Shown here: in pieces, positions 43,601-46,727 of the stretch
How positions within the stretch are numbered: the first letter of the stretch is position 1
Layout: each line of letters starts with the position of its first letter
Assembly: GCA_029964075.1 (NCBI GenBank)
Contig: CM057136.1
Coordinates: 3,658,001 to 3,722,000, forward strand
Origin: Patiria pectinifera
Taxonomy: Eukaryota; Echinodermata; Asteroidea; Valvatida; Asterinidae
DNA length: 64,000 nt
Direction of reading: 5' to 3'
Notes under the pieces: model-generated
What the model saw: the letters and a program-made list of their open reading frames with translations, nothing else
Told to the model about the DNA's origin: nothing
Databases searched by the model: none
Position numbers and translations under genes: made by a program

Positions 43601-46421
43601 ATGGTGTATAAAGTCAAGCTATAGCATTCCCCCGAGTACTGCTTTTCGAGTACGAGTACTTTGATGATCGATCACAATTTCGACATGTCGAGTACGAGTA
43701 CTTTGCTGCCCAAGTACAAGTACCGTCATTTCGAGTGCGAGTACTTTGACATTCGAGTACGAGTATGAGTACGAGTACTCCAAAAAAAGTACTCGAGTAG
43801 TACTCAAGTACGAGTACCGAGTACGAGTTCTACGTACAACACTGGCGGATACAAGCTTAATTATGAGAACAAGAACCGTGAAATTAAAATTCATAATGAA
43901 GAGTTGATATAGGCAAAGGGACAAAAGCTCAAGTACGCATGCTGCTGCCAAATACACACACCACAGAAGACACGACACGAACAGGCGCGCACATTGTGCA
44001 CAATACACGTTTGCGCATGTGCGTGTTAGCGATTGGGCTAAACATGATAATCAAAACACTGACTGGATAGATTTTTTCAAGCCAAAATGGTCCTTGGAAT
44101 TGATTGTCCAATAGGCATGTTTTTTATATCAGCGTTTAGGGAATCTTATCAACCTTATGAACAATGTCACACTTTTCGTTTTGACGCTGTGGTAAAAAAC
44201 CTTGGATATGCGTTTTAAAAAAAAATAGTTTATGCTTCGTGGATGTGCACTGCTGAATAGGAGCACATTGCGTCACTGTGTTTTTTGTTGTTTTTCAAAC
44301 TAAAATGGTCGTTATTTGGTTGAGCACTGACAAGGAGAATTTGATCCCTATAGAAAGCTGAAGATATCTTTTATATTTTGATCATCCCAGATTTGTATGT
44401 TGCCTTTATTGTTTTAAAGATGTGCAAGTTTGGGTCTCGCAATAAGGTCGCAGACACGTAATGAATGTATGCAAACAGTGTTACGATGAGCAAAAATGTC
44501 CAAAACTTTCATTGTCAGTCTTCTGTTGATTTCTCTTTTTCTTAATTCAGCTAAAAAAAAAAATGGAAGAAAAAAAATTACTGCAAAACATATAGGAGTG
44601 GTCTAAATGTTTAAATCACATGAGTTATGAGCCTAATTGTGTTTTGGTACTAGTAGAATTTATAACACCTCACCCACAGATTGTGTCTTGATTGGCCGAG
44701 AGCGAGTCACATGATACTTTCTATTTTTGCTATCTTTCTGTGCACGGCCAAAAGTACTATACCCGTAGCAACCAAAGTACTATACCATTAGCAACCAAAG
44801 TACTATAACCACGGCGCGGTATTTGTGTGCAAATGCATGCTGGTGTGCGTGTAGCGCGTTTTGTTCCAAAGACAGCGCGCCGCAGAGTTGGGTTCAAACA
44901 TTTCGTGAAGGGGTAGTTTGGAAGAGAGAAATACATTTTCCACCAATTTTTATTGAAATTGAAGTTTATTTCAACTGTGTTCAGATTAAAATAATTTAGA
45001 ATATTGAAACCAAGCAGAATTTGTGGGTGAAGTGTTATAAAACAAATATTGAATGCTTTATCGCATGGTGTAGTAAAACTAGCCTCCCTCGAAGCATTCA
45101 ATATTTGTACACAATGTTGGGCCACCCCTTCCACTTTCATAATTCATCTTCATGTTTGTTCTCTCGACTCCAGTGCACAGTAACGTGTGGGGACGGTTTC
45201 AAGAATCGGGAGGTGATGTGTGGGGCACCAAATAGCGCCCCTGGAGAGTTCCAATGTTTTGATGAAGAGCCACCCATAACTGCAACCTGCAACTTAGGAG
45301 ATTGCCCTGCAGGTAGGATCACATTTTAACATGTCTCCCAATTTTCAAGAAATTTGCGTCTCAAAAGTGGACAGTTTTTTTTTGTAACCAGCCTGGATGT
45401 GATCAATGTGGGTTCAAGTGAATAGTGTCTAATTATTTCAGACAAGTTTTGCTGTATATTGTAGTTTCTAAGACAAGGTAAGTTTGCGGTAGCACCATGT
45501 GAATAAATCTCTTTTGTGAGTATGTGTGGTTCTGAAAAGAACCGGGGGGCTCAGCGTTTCGAACAGTATGCTCTGCCCGTCATCAGGAGAATGAGGGATT
45601 CCAACGATGATGCGATGTTAGATGAGGCATGAGAAGGATGCAAACCGGTGAAGCTCGAAACCGGTGAAGCTGAGAAGGATGCAAGTTGACTGAAGGATGC
45701 TGGATGATCACTGGAGCGTGTCAGTACACAGTGAGGGGGCAAAGGGGAAGGAGCTCGGGGTATAGGTGACCCATAGGCGAGAACTGAACCTAAGTTGTCC
45801 TAGGGTATGGGAGACCCATTGGACTTTGACTTGAGGATGGGGCGCCAGATGTCGCTGATGTAGAAACCAATGTCTTGGATGACAGTGTTATGCTTGATGA
45901 TCTCGATGGCTTCTCTGATGCGTCGGGGGTACCAGCGGTCGATGCTAGTGAGTAATTCTGCTTGGCTCCAGTTGATCTGGTGGTATCACATCGCATCATC
46001 GTTGGAATCCCTCATTCTCCTGACGACGGGCAGAGCATACTGTTCCAAACGTTGAGTCCCTCCGGTTCTTCTCAGAACCACACATACTCACAAAAGAGAT
46101 TTATTCACATGGTGCTACCGCAAACTTATCTTGTCTTAGTATCTTTCCACCATGCAAACCTTCAAATCTCATCTATTGTAGTTTCAATAATAATCCAGCC
46201 CTGTCCACTTTAACTTCCTTGACTCCATCACAGAGACTGGCTGCGTTCCTATGCAGAGCATCATCTGCCAACAGGACCAGTTCCAATCCTACTGCATGAT
46301 GCCCAGCTACGAGACCATCTGCTGCACCACCTGCGAGGAGCAAGAAAATCTGCTCAGCAAGAAGAAGAAGAAAAAGAAGAAGAAGAAGGGCGGTCGTGGT
46401 CGGGCTGGCAGAGGCCAGTAA
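1596..46421 (+). CDS. ADAMTS2/3/14: ADAMTS2/3/14-like secreted zinc metalloprotease (procollagen N-propeptidase clade), 23 coding exons
   Basis: Joined coding exons: 1596-1694, 5361-5409, 5615-6060, 11398-11551, 12577-12794, 13719-13802, 14761-14896, 15467-15572, 16077-16220, 17038-17170, 29712-29825, 31176-31315, 33481-33544, 35668-35779, 36770-36903, 37383-37503, 38175-38255, 39017-39174, 40160-40376, 41503-41635, 42490-43084, 45174-45312 and 46234-46421. The sum is 3765 bp, giving 1254 aa plus stop, with every phase consistent. Visible parts are a hydrophobic leader (about 14-24), prodomain, RERR furin site (279-282), zinc site HEAGHVFGMEHD (426-437) with Met-turn M453, disintegrin-like module (about 510-560), TSR1 (about 580-629), Cys-rich (about 630-735), spacer (about 736-860), TSR2 (about 887-948), Thr/Pro mucin-like insert (about 956-1063), TSR3 (about 1078-1136), TSR4 (about 1143-1192), PLAC (1196-1226) and Lys10 tail. 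The segment linking HEAGHVFGMEHDG to [10 protein letters not shown] follows the vertebrate ADAMTS2/3/14 pattern closely. By family knowledge these enzymes remove N-propeptides from fibrillar procollagens in the extracellular matrix (ADAMTS3 also acts on pro-VEGF-C). Which single vertebrate paralogue it matches cannot be decided here. Confidence 0.95.
2344..2373. repeat. Short hairpin
   Basis: ATGGAGGAATAAG at the left pairs with CTTATTCCTCCAT at the right with only a few bases between them. No function is evident. Confidence 0.6.
3740..3800. repeat. AAATTCAAATTC-rich tract, possible retroelement tail
   Basis: A run of imperfect TTCAAATTCAAA units is followed by CACATTTATTTCC. Such tracts commonly end LINE-type insertions in marine invertebrate genomes. 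No reverse transcriptase frame accompanies it, so this is a weak call. Confidence 0.3.
5361..5409 (+). CDS. ADAMTS exon 2: start of prodomain
   Basis: A 49-bp exon between TTTTCAG and GTGAGT. It reads [16 protein letters not shown] plus one base, which completes His at the start of exon 3. It enters in phase 0 and leaves in phase 1, and both ends match their neighbours. The exon is too short to stand out as an open frame; it was found by phase-matching to exon 3. Confidence 0.8.
5615..6060 (+). CDS. ADAMTS exon 3: prodomain
   Basis: Acceptor ATGCAG, donor GTGAGT, phase 1 to phase 0. The peptide begins with [15 protein letters not shown], typical of the ADAMTS propeptide N-terminus, and ends SNCDGL, the conserved prodomain C-x-G segment. 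An NVT N-glycosylation sequon lies within [10 protein letters not shown]. The exon is noticeably richer in C and G than its surroundings. In latent ADAMTS enzymes the propeptide assists folding and inhibition. Confidence 0.92.
8943..9054. repeat. Inverted repeat (about 30-bp arms)
   Basis: GGGTTAGAATTTCTGTTA at 8943 pairs with AACAGAAATTCTAACCC ending near 9054, with imperfect pairing continuing inward through ATTCAACCAAAA / TTTTGGTTGAAT. Related AACCCAA/TTGGGTT strings lie just upstream (8865-8925). It is probably a small foldback element. Confidence 0.6.
9915..9970. repeat. G-rich simple repeat (GGTGGGGG-like)
   Basis: An almost uninterrupted run of G triplets to quintuplets separated by T or A. 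It looks like a low-complexity expansion; runs this dense could form a G-quadruplex on the + strand. Confidence 0.7.
10106..10477. mobile_element. MITE with GTTTCTCGTC terminal repeats, copy 1
   Basis: The left end is AAGGCC plus an A-run followed by GTTTCTCGTCC (10127). The right end is GACGAGAAAC (to 10453) followed by T-rich DNA and ACTTTGCC. The interior, including the GGAGGCCGCCTGGAT-type segment and the CATTTTTCAAAAATAAAAA-type segment, is the reverse complement of 13278-13653. No coding capacity. Confidence 0.8.
10953..11213. repeat. Array of CCTCATAGGTCCGACG-type motifs in both orientations
   Basis: From about 10953 the motif CCTCAT-A-GGTCCGACG recurs about every 18-20 bp with small variations. 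From about 11065 it continues as its reverse complement (CGTCGGACCTATGAGG). The whole block can fold back on itself. A single-unit relative lies at 877-943. Confidence 0.75.
11398..11551 (+). CDS. ADAMTS exon 4: prodomain, [15 protein letters not shown] segment
   Basis: Acceptor TTTACAG, donor GTAAGA after a single T (phase 1). The peptide [18 protein letters not shown] follows directly on CDGL of exon 3, reproducing the conserved prodomain pattern of ADAMTS proteins. The later part ([13 protein letters not shown]) is less conserved. Confidence 0.9.
11999..12379. mobile_element. MITE with CTCCGGTTTCTGGTATG terminal repeats
   Basis: AGGCC, an A-run and GTCTCCGGTTTCTGGTATG at the left end mirror CATACCAGAAACCGGAGAC, a T-run and GGCCT at the right end. 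The sequence TA borders both ends (CTA-AGGCC and GGCC-TAATA), compatible with a 2-bp TA duplication of the Tc1/mariner type. It lies in ADAMTS intron 4. Homopolymer T tracts lie inside. Confidence 0.75.
12577..12794 (+). CDS. ADAMTS exon 5: furin site and start of the metalloprotease domain
   Basis: Acceptor TTTCAG, donor GTAAGT, phase 1 to 0. The sequence contains HRERRRAGD, a proprotein convertase site (RERR, residues 279-282), so the mature enzyme should begin near residue 283. [13 protein letters not shown] and YLLTMLNI then give the usual first strand and helix of the ADAMTS catalytic domain. Confidence 0.95.
13278..13653. mobile_element. MITE with GTTTCTCGTC terminal repeats, copy 2 (inverted relative to copy 1)
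   Basis: The left end reads AGGCAAAGTAAAA then GTTTCTCGTCC (13303). The right end is GGACGAGAAAC (13614-13624), a T-run and CGGCCTTA. Its body is the reverse complement of 10106-10477 with moderate divergence. The two copies lie in introns 3 and 5, in opposite orientation around exons 4 and 5. Confidence 0.8.
13719..13802 (+). CDS. ADAMTS exon 6: metalloprotease domain
   Basis: An 84-bp phase 0/0 exon; acceptor AAATAG, donor GTTTGT. It encodes [20 protein letters not shown] and IILLNDDL, matching the catalytic-domain segment that follows MNIV in family members. The 84-bp size is typical for this exon in ADAMTS genes. Confidence 0.93.
14525..14658. mobile_element. Palindromic element with an antisense tRNA 3'-half in its loop
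   Basis: The arm starting CTTTCCCCTTCTG near 14527 pairs with CGGAAGGGGAAAG ending near 14657, continuing inward through the TTAATTCTCT / AGAGAATTAA and GACATTTTG / CAAAATGTC strings. The loop holds CCGGGAATTGAACCCAG (14581-14597). On the minus strand this is a perfect tRNA T-arm (CTGGG, TTCAATT, CCCGG), preceded by AGGTC like a variable loop and followed by a seven-base stretch, C and CCA. I read it as a foldback element carrying a tRNA-derived module, not a working tRNA gene. Confidence 0.7.
14761..14896 (+). CDS. ADAMTS exon 7: metalloprotease domain
   Basis: Acceptor GACTAG, donor GTTAGC (weak but phase-consistent, phase 1 out). It encodes [20 protein letters not shown] and then [16 protein letters not shown]. 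This is the NVCRWA...HHD.A...TR segment that precedes the zinc motif in ADAMTS enzymes. Confidence 0.93.
15467..15572 (+). CDS. ADAMTS exon 8: metalloprotease, first half of the zinc motif
   Basis: Acceptor AAATAG, donor GTAAGT, phase 1 to 2. It reads [20 protein letters not shown], then [15 protein letters not shown]. The zinc ligands His426 and His430 and catalytic Glu427 lie at its end, and the motif is completed by exon 9. Cysteines 404 and 410 fit the conserved catalytic-domain disulphide pattern. Confidence 0.96.
16077..16220 (+). CDS. ADAMTS exon 9: third zinc ligand and Met-turn
   Basis: Acceptor TTATAG, donor GTAATT, phase 2 to 2. It encodes [20 protein letters not shown] followed by IMAPVV. 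His436 is the third zinc ligand and Met453 the Met-turn. The Gly-Met-Glu-His-Asp-Gly wording and [13 protein letters not shown] match the ADAMTS2/3/14 group rather than other ADAMTS enzymes. Confidence 0.96.
16551..16582. repeat. 32-bp perfect hairpin
   Basis: CATTAGGGAGACAT at the left mirrors ATGTCTCCCTAATG at the right with a four-base centre. A related ATTAAGGAGACACATTA string lies about 50 bp upstream. It may be the core of an eroded palindromic element. Confidence 0.6.
17038..17170 (+). CDS. ADAMTS exon 10: end of catalytic domain into the disintegrin-like module
   Basis: Acceptor ATGCAG, donor GTGAGT, phase 2 to 0. It encodes [20 protein letters not shown], then [18 protein letters not shown]. 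Human ADAMTS2/3 have the corresponding YDCL.DDPF...LPGL.Y.MNEQCRFDFG pattern, so the clade assignment is strong here. Confidence 0.96.
17232..17606. mobile_element. MITE with CAGGGTTC / GAACCCTG ends
   Basis: The left end is CAGGGTTCTCGG and the right end CAGGGAACCCTG. Internal pieces (CAGGGAAAACCCAGGAA near 17288 and CAGGGAAAACTCGGGAA near 17562) are also repeated. It is non-coding. Confidence 0.55.
17733..17753. repeat. ATTT microsatellite
   Basis: Five to six ATTT units in a row. The next few hundred bases (to about 18700) are A/T-rich and may be retroelement-derived, but nothing specific was recognised. Confidence 0.6.
18883..19250. mobile_element. 368-bp foldback with internal AATTCGT-GGAACGA tandem units, 8-bp target duplication
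   Basis: The left terminus ATGAAGCCCGGGAAGGGACA mirrors the right terminus TGTCCCTTTCCGGGCTTCAT. Flanks CTGAGTAT (18875-18882) and ATGAGTAT (19251-19258) form a 7-of-8 match, consistent with an hAT-size target duplication. The interior is a series of about 15-bp units of the form AATTCGTGGGAACGAGTTA, in one orientation on the left and its complement on the right. No coding capacity. Confidence 0.85.
19747..20106. repeat. Tandem duplication, copy A
   Basis: About 350 bp starting AATGACACTG and ending GCTGCCCAGCGGAAATC. It is about 85-90% identical by eye to 20163-20496. Shared internal landmarks are TTTTCAATCAAATTCTT, TTTTACGTACCAATAAA and ACCATTTATTGAATGAACCG. Confidence 0.75.
20163..20496. 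repeat. Tandem duplication, copy B
   Basis: This is the second copy of the 19747-20106 unit, with small indels. It is separated from copy A by about 56 bp containing AAGGCACACCGTGGAAATG, a string that resembles the internal AAGGCACACCTTGAAAATG. An ancient segmental duplication or dimeric repeat is likely. Confidence 0.75.
21631..21920. repeat. 10-bp minisatellite, TGCAAGTCCC
   Basis: About 25 head-to-tail units of (T/C)GCAAGTCCC with C/T and A/G variants, fading into TCCATCACAAG units at the right. Long open frames appear on both strands only because the unit lacks stops; they are not genes. Confidence 0.9.
22838..23658. mobile_element. About 820-bp foldback element with about 190-bp arms
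   Basis: The left arm (GTTGACACTTTGTCAGA, AGATTTCTCAAAATTGAAGA, CTACAAGATCTTGGTGG, TTGTCCACATC) is matched in reverse complement by the right arm (GTGTGGACAAACTGG, CCACAAAGATACTGTAG, TCCAAGAAATCTTCGTCTGA, AAAAGTGTTAAC). The centre contains repeated CAACCCTGCGTCAACCC-type strings in both orientations. Non-coding. Confidence 0.8.
23927..24031 (+). CDS. Possible alternative (cassette) exon inside ADAMTS intron 10
   Basis: A 105-bp segment lies between a good acceptor (TTTCTCATTTCACAG) and a donor (AAAGTAAGG). It is open for 35 codons in phase 0, the phase shared by the exon 10 / exon 11 junction. The peptide would be [17 protein letters not shown] and so on, ending CHQKKK. It resembles nothing in known ADAMTS proteins, so it may be a chance open frame; it is left out of the main joined model. 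Confidence 0.2.
24294..24736 (+). mobile_element. MITE family A, copy 1 (TTAAAGGTAGAGTA ends)
   Basis: Starts TTAAAGGTAGAGTATAT and ends GTACTCTACCTTTAA. The sequence GCAGCTATCCAAAAAGTAAC, the GATAGTAATGGCACTAA segment, CTGGCATGCTGTCATTTT and CGAGATCCTAGAA are all shared with copies at 31391-32644 and 33763-34303. No coding capacity. Confidence 0.85.
27844..27932. repeat. GTGGAGACA hairpin
   Basis: CCCTGTGGAGACAT near 27876 mirrors ATGTCTCCACAGGGT near 27916, with another CTTGTGGAGACGT unit at 27846. It is a small foldback of uncertain type. Confidence 0.45.
28824..28962. mobile_element. Small MITE with CAGGCATGCAACT ends, copy 1
   Basis: Ends CAGGCATGCAACTTTTCCTC and CCCAGTTGCATGCCTG. The interior includes CTGTACAAAGTCTTGT. 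A second copy with the same ends and interior lies at 54415-54560 in DDX46. Confidence 0.8.
29712..29825 (+). CDS. ADAMTS exon 11: disintegrin-like module
   Basis: Acceptor CTCTACAG, donor GTAAGG, phase 0/0, 38 codons. It encodes [20 protein letters not shown] and then [13 protein letters not shown]. The C-QLWC...[12 protein letters not shown] pattern is a hallmark of ADAMTS2/3/14. Confidence 0.96.
29826..31175 (+). other. ADAMTS intron 11
   Basis: 1.35 kb with no coding or RNA gene recognised. A G+C-richer patch (about 30160-30720) with many CG dinucleotides stands out from the A/T-rich surroundings. It contains no obvious terminal repeats. Confidence 0.6.
31176..31315 (+). CDS. ADAMTS exon 12: end of disintegrin-like module, start of TSR1
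   Basis: Acceptor TTCCACAG, donor GTAAGT, phase 0 to 2. After [11 protein letters not shown] comes [20 protein letters not shown] and TRECNSPP, a thrombospondin type 1 repeat with its W-x-x-W-S-x-C and C-G-x-G-V core. Tyr replaces the more usual Arg or Lys before PCG. Confidence 0.95.
31391..32644 (+). mobile_element. MITE family A, copy 2, interrupted by a composite element
   Basis: The left end is TGAAAGGTAGAGTACA and the right end TGCTCTACCTTTAA. The left part (to about 31475) and right part (from about 32157) correspond to copy 1. The middle (31476-32156) is an insertion also found alone at 44659-45109, so this is a nested arrangement. Confidence 0.85.
31476..32156. mobile_element. Composite element BC, long form, nested in family A
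   Basis: Module B has ends TTATAACACCTCACCCACAG (31476) and GTGGGTGAAGTGTTATAA (to about 31850). Module C follows directly as a palindrome from CAAATATTGAATGC to GCATTCAATATTTG (about 31852-32156). Its arms include GTAAAACTAGCCTCCCTCGG / CCTCGGGAGGCTAGTTTTAC and GCGCTTTCCTAT / ATAGGAAAGCGC. Non-coding. Confidence 0.8.
32923..33223. mobile_element. hAT-like MITE with CAAGGGCGGATCCAG ends and exact 8-bp duplication
   Basis: The terminal repeats CAAGGGCGGATCCAG and CTGGATCCGCCCTTG are bounded by GCTATCCT on both sides (32915-32922 and 33224-33231). The 8-bp target duplication fits hAT-type mobilisation. A fragment of the same family lies at 60088-60134. Confidence 0.9.
33481..33544 (+). CDS. 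ADAMTS exon 13: end of TSR1
   Basis: A 64-bp exon, acceptor TCTGTAG, donor GTAAGA, phase 2 to 0. It encodes [21 protein letters not shown]. The family pattern NGG..C.G....YQLCN is clear. Confidence 0.95.
33763..34303 (-). mobile_element. MITE family A, copy 3 (reverse orientation)
   Basis: On the minus strand it shows the same order of landmarks as copy 1: GCAGCTATCCAAAAAGTAAC, GATAGTAATGGTACTAA and CTAGAATATTGTTTTCTCGG. The ends are TAAAGGTAGCATCC and a CCTTTAA terminus. It lies in intron 13, opposite in direction to copy 2 in intron 12. Confidence 0.8.
34916..35624. mobile_element. Element with TTCGTGAAAAC subrepeats, ending 43 bp before exon 14
   Basis: The left end CGTCACCGACACCACAAAGT mirrors the right end ACTTTGTGGTGTTGCAGACG. 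Inside, TTCACGAAGTGACAC / GTGTTACTTCGTGAAAACG strings recur in both orientations. A local direct duplication of about 60 bp (CCATATTTTTCGATTTTCAG unit) lies at about 34960-35072. Non-coding. Confidence 0.75.
35668..35779 (+). CDS. ADAMTS exon 14: start of the Cys-rich domain
   Basis: Acceptor CATATTAG, donor GTAAGA after one A, phase 0 to 1. It encodes [20 protein letters not shown] followed by [13 protein letters not shown]. This corresponds to the family segment DCP...DFREEQC...HHWLPHEHRD. The exon was found by looking for the missing part of the Cys-rich domain, and its one overhanging base is completed exactly by exon 15. Confidence 0.93.
35870..36330. repeat. A/T-rich block with dispersed TTCGTGAAAA strings
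   Basis: CACTTCGTGAAAAAGGTAAT, CACTTCGTGAATACATAAAA and TTACTTCGTGAAAACAAAT occur within 250 bp. This is probably a second, more decayed element of the 34916-35624 family. Its ends could not be defined. Confidence 0.5.
36770..36903 (+). CDS. ADAMTS exon 15: Cys-rich domain
   Basis: Acceptor TTCACACAG, donor GTATGT, phase 1 to 0. It encodes [20 protein letters not shown] and [20 protein letters not shown]. The CxLxC...DGTxCSY.D.YSICV.G.C wording is standard for ADAMTS Cys-rich modules. An NVT sequon is present. Confidence 0.95.
37383..37503 (+). CDS. ADAMTS exon 16: end of Cys-rich, start of spacer
   Basis: Acceptor TTTTCAG, donor GTAAGA, phase 0 to 1. It encodes [20 protein letters not shown], then DGDNRQC. 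The GCD..I.S.K.EDKCGVCGGDN sequence is the most conserved part of ADAMTS ancillary domains; Asp replaces the usual first Gly (CDGDN). Confidence 0.96.
38175..38255 (+). CDS. ADAMTS exon 17: spacer
   Basis: An 81-bp exon, acceptor TTTTCAG, donor GTGAGT, phase 1/1. It encodes [20 protein letters not shown], then DTESFIG. This matches the family GY..M..IP.GARH..I.E segment of the spacer. Confidence 0.92.
39017..39174 (+). CDS. ADAMTS exon 18: spacer
   Basis: Acceptor CTCATTAG, donor GTAATT, phase 1 to 0. It encodes [20 protein letters not shown], followed by a segment ending in [14 protein letters not shown] is also seen in the vertebrate ADAMTS2/3 spacer. Confidence 0.92.
39295..39663 (-). mobile_element. 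tRNA-Leu-derived SINE
   Basis: On the minus strand, starting near 39660, the sequence TCATGGCCGAGCTGTTAAG (A box) is followed by an anticodon-arm-like CAGACTCAAGCTCTG (CAA in the loop) and GGGTTCGAGTCCC (B box). A body with GTGTCCTTAAGCAAGACACT and ATAAAAGAACCCAGTAACAC follows. The acceptor stem is degenerate, so it is not a functional tRNA gene. Confidence 0.8.
39812..40095 (-). mobile_element. tRNA-derived SINE, second type
   Basis: On the minus strand ATGGTCCAGTGGTTACGG (A box) and GGGTTCGAACCC (B box) are followed by TTGGGCAAGACACTTAACT, CTCTCTCCACCCAGGAG and a tail with AAAGCACTTTGAG and AAAGCGCTATAT. It ends about 65 bp before the acceptor of ADAMTS exon 19. A diverged relative lies at 49165-49440. 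Confidence 0.8.
40160..40376 (+). CDS. ADAMTS exon 19: end of spacer, linker and start of TSR2
   Basis: Acceptor CTCACTAG, donor GTGAGT, phase 0 to 1. It starts [20 protein letters not shown], equivalent to the spacer end where vertebrates have TYKYMIHED. A Pro/Thr-rich linker follows, then [17 protein letters not shown] opens TSR2. An NIT sequon is present. Confidence 0.94.
40595..40630. repeat. C-run and A-run low-complexity tract
   Basis: About fourteen C residues followed by an A-run. Similar short poly-C/poly-A tracts occur near 40930, 47580, 48860, 50745 and 57840. They may mark ends of degenerate insertions. Confidence 0.6.
41172..41418. mobile_element. 247-bp near-perfect palindrome (GATAATGAAAGGTTTG ends)
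   Basis: The left arm GATAATGAAAGGTTTGCGGA and right arm ACCTTTCATTATC are joined by arms that include GGTTCTGAAAAGAACC and GTCAGAGCATACTGACCGGA, around a loop of only about ten bases. It is related to elements at 45468-46139 and 55216-55410 through the GTTTGCGG..CACCATGTG and TTCTGAAAAGAACC strings. It ends about 85 bp before ADAMTS exon 20. Confidence 0.9.
41503..41635 (+). CDS. ADAMTS exon 20: TSR2
   Basis: Acceptor TTGGCAG, donor GTAAGA, phase 1 to 2. It encodes [22 protein letters not shown], then [12 protein letters not shown]. It corresponds to CGGG.QFTKYGCRR..D.K.V...FC......R.CN..EC of vertebrate ADAMTS2/3. Confidence 0.94.
41788..42445. mobile_element. Element with TTCGTGAAAAC subrepeats, ending 44 bp before exon 21
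   Basis: The left end CGTCACCGTCACCACAAAGT mirrors the right end ACTTCGTGGTGACGGTGACG. CACTTCGTGAAAACGCA-type strings recur inside. It belongs to the same broad family as 34916-35624 and 58435-58925. Non-coding. Confidence 0.8.
42490..43084 (+). CDS. ADAMTS exon 21: Thr/Pro mucin-like insert, TSR3 and start of TSR4
   Basis: Acceptor CCTGTAG, donor GTAAGT, phase 2 to 0, 595 bp. Residues about 956-1063 are almost entirely Thr, Pro, Ala and Gln, including four QPPTTT units, and predict dense O-glycosylation. A basic stretch [11 protein letters not shown] follows. TSR3 then reads [20 protein letters not shown] and ends [19 protein letters not shown] begins TSR4. In vertebrate ADAMTS2/3/14, TSR2 and TSR3 are adjacent without this insert. 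Confidence 0.95.
42641..42712 (+). repeat. 18-bp coding minisatellite (QPPTTT)
   Basis: Four tandem units of CAGCCTCCCACGACAACA within exon 21. The middle units are identical at DNA level, suggesting recent expansion or homogenisation. Repeat number could vary between individuals. Confidence 0.85.
43298..43848. repeat. Degenerate GAGTAC hexamer repeat with possible terminal repeats
   Basis: Two blocks of GAGTAC units (about 43318-43410 and 43628-43835), on both strands because the unit's complement is GTACTC, flank unique sequence. CCAGTGCTGTAG at the left and a CAACACTGG string at the right may be terminal repeats. It lies in ADAMTS intron 21. Confidence 0.7.
44659..45109. mobile_element. 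Composite element BC, short form
   Basis: Module B (TTATAACACCTCACCCACAG to GTGGGTGAAGTGTTATAA) is nearly identical to that at 31476. Module C is reduced to CAAATATTGAATGC...GTAAAACTAGCCTCCCTCG, joined directly to GAAGCATTCAATATTTGTA. Most of the palindrome has been lost. It ends 64 bp before ADAMTS exon 22. Confidence 0.85.
45174..45312 (+). CDS. ADAMTS exon 22: TSR4
   Basis: Acceptor GACTCCAG, donor GTAGGA, phase 0 to 1. It encodes [20 protein letters not shown], ending TCNLGDCPA. Together with WSS from exon 21 it gives a full TSR core. Confidence 0.94.
45468..46139. mobile_element. About 670-bp foldback (CTAAGACAAGGTAAGTTTG ends)
   Basis: The left end, with GTTTGCGGTAGCACCATGTG and GTGTGGTTCTGAAAAGAACC, is mirrored by a right end with GGTTCTTCTCAGAACCACAC and CACATGGTGCTACCGCAAAC. 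The interior contains matching ATTCCAACGATGATGCGATG and CATCGCATCATCGTTGGAAT strings. It is a larger relative of 41172-41418 and lies in ADAMTS intron 22. Confidence 0.85.
46234..46421 (+). CDS. ADAMTS exon 23: PLAC domain, Lys10 tail and stop
   Basis: Acceptor CCATCACAG, phase 1 in, TAA at 46419-46421. It encodes [20 protein letters not shown] and YETICCTTC, a PLAC module with six cysteines (1196, 1204, 1213, 1222, 1223, 1226). Ten consecutive lysines and [10 protein letters not shown] then end the protein. Vertebrate ADAMTS2/3 carry a much longer, unrelated tail after PLAC. The basic tail might bind heparan sulphate (inference). Confidence 0.94.
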
Positions 46422-46496
46422 AATAACACAGTATCTTATGGCTGACATTAGGCCTACTAATACACTGCAAAAACTGTAGTGTTAATTTAACACCAT
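46364..46496 (+). repeat. 133-bp tandem duplication, copy 1 (includes the real stop codon)
   Basis: Covers the AAG/AAA run, GGCGGTCGTGG through AGAGGCCAGTAA, and the start of the 3' UTR into a partial MITE end (TACACTGCAAAAACTG ... TTAACACCATT). Confidence 0.9.
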
Positions 46497-46629
46497 TAAG
46501 AAGAAAAAGAAGAAGAAGAAGGGTGGTCGTGGCCGGGCTGGCAGAGGCCAGTAAAATAACACAGTATCTTATGGCTGACATTAGGTCTACTAATACACTG
46601 CAAAAACTGTAGTGTTAATTTAACACCAT
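46497..46629 (+). repeat. 133-bp tandem duplication, copy 2 (pseudo-tail in the 3' UTR)
   Basis: It repeats the Lys tract, [10 protein letters not shown] codons, TAA (46552) and following bases with only a few substitutions, offset by exactly 133 bp. It lies downstream of the functional stop and is not translated in the main model. Confidence 0.9.
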
Positions 46630-46727
46630 TCGGTGTCTATATAGGACACCACCAGTAAAATTTAACACCAGATGGTCCTATATAGATACCAATGGTGTAA
46701 ATTTAACACTGCAGTTTGTGCAGTGTA
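46594..46727. mobile_element. Palindromic MITE with TACACTGCAAAAACTG ends
   Basis: TACACTGCAAAAACTGTAGT / TTAATTTAACACC at the left mirrors GGTGTAAATTTAACACTGCA / GTTTGTGCAGTGTA at the right, with an inner palindrome around CTATATAGGACACC. Its left end was copied in the 133-bp duplication. Elements with this terminus are widespread in animal genomes. Confidence 0.85.
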
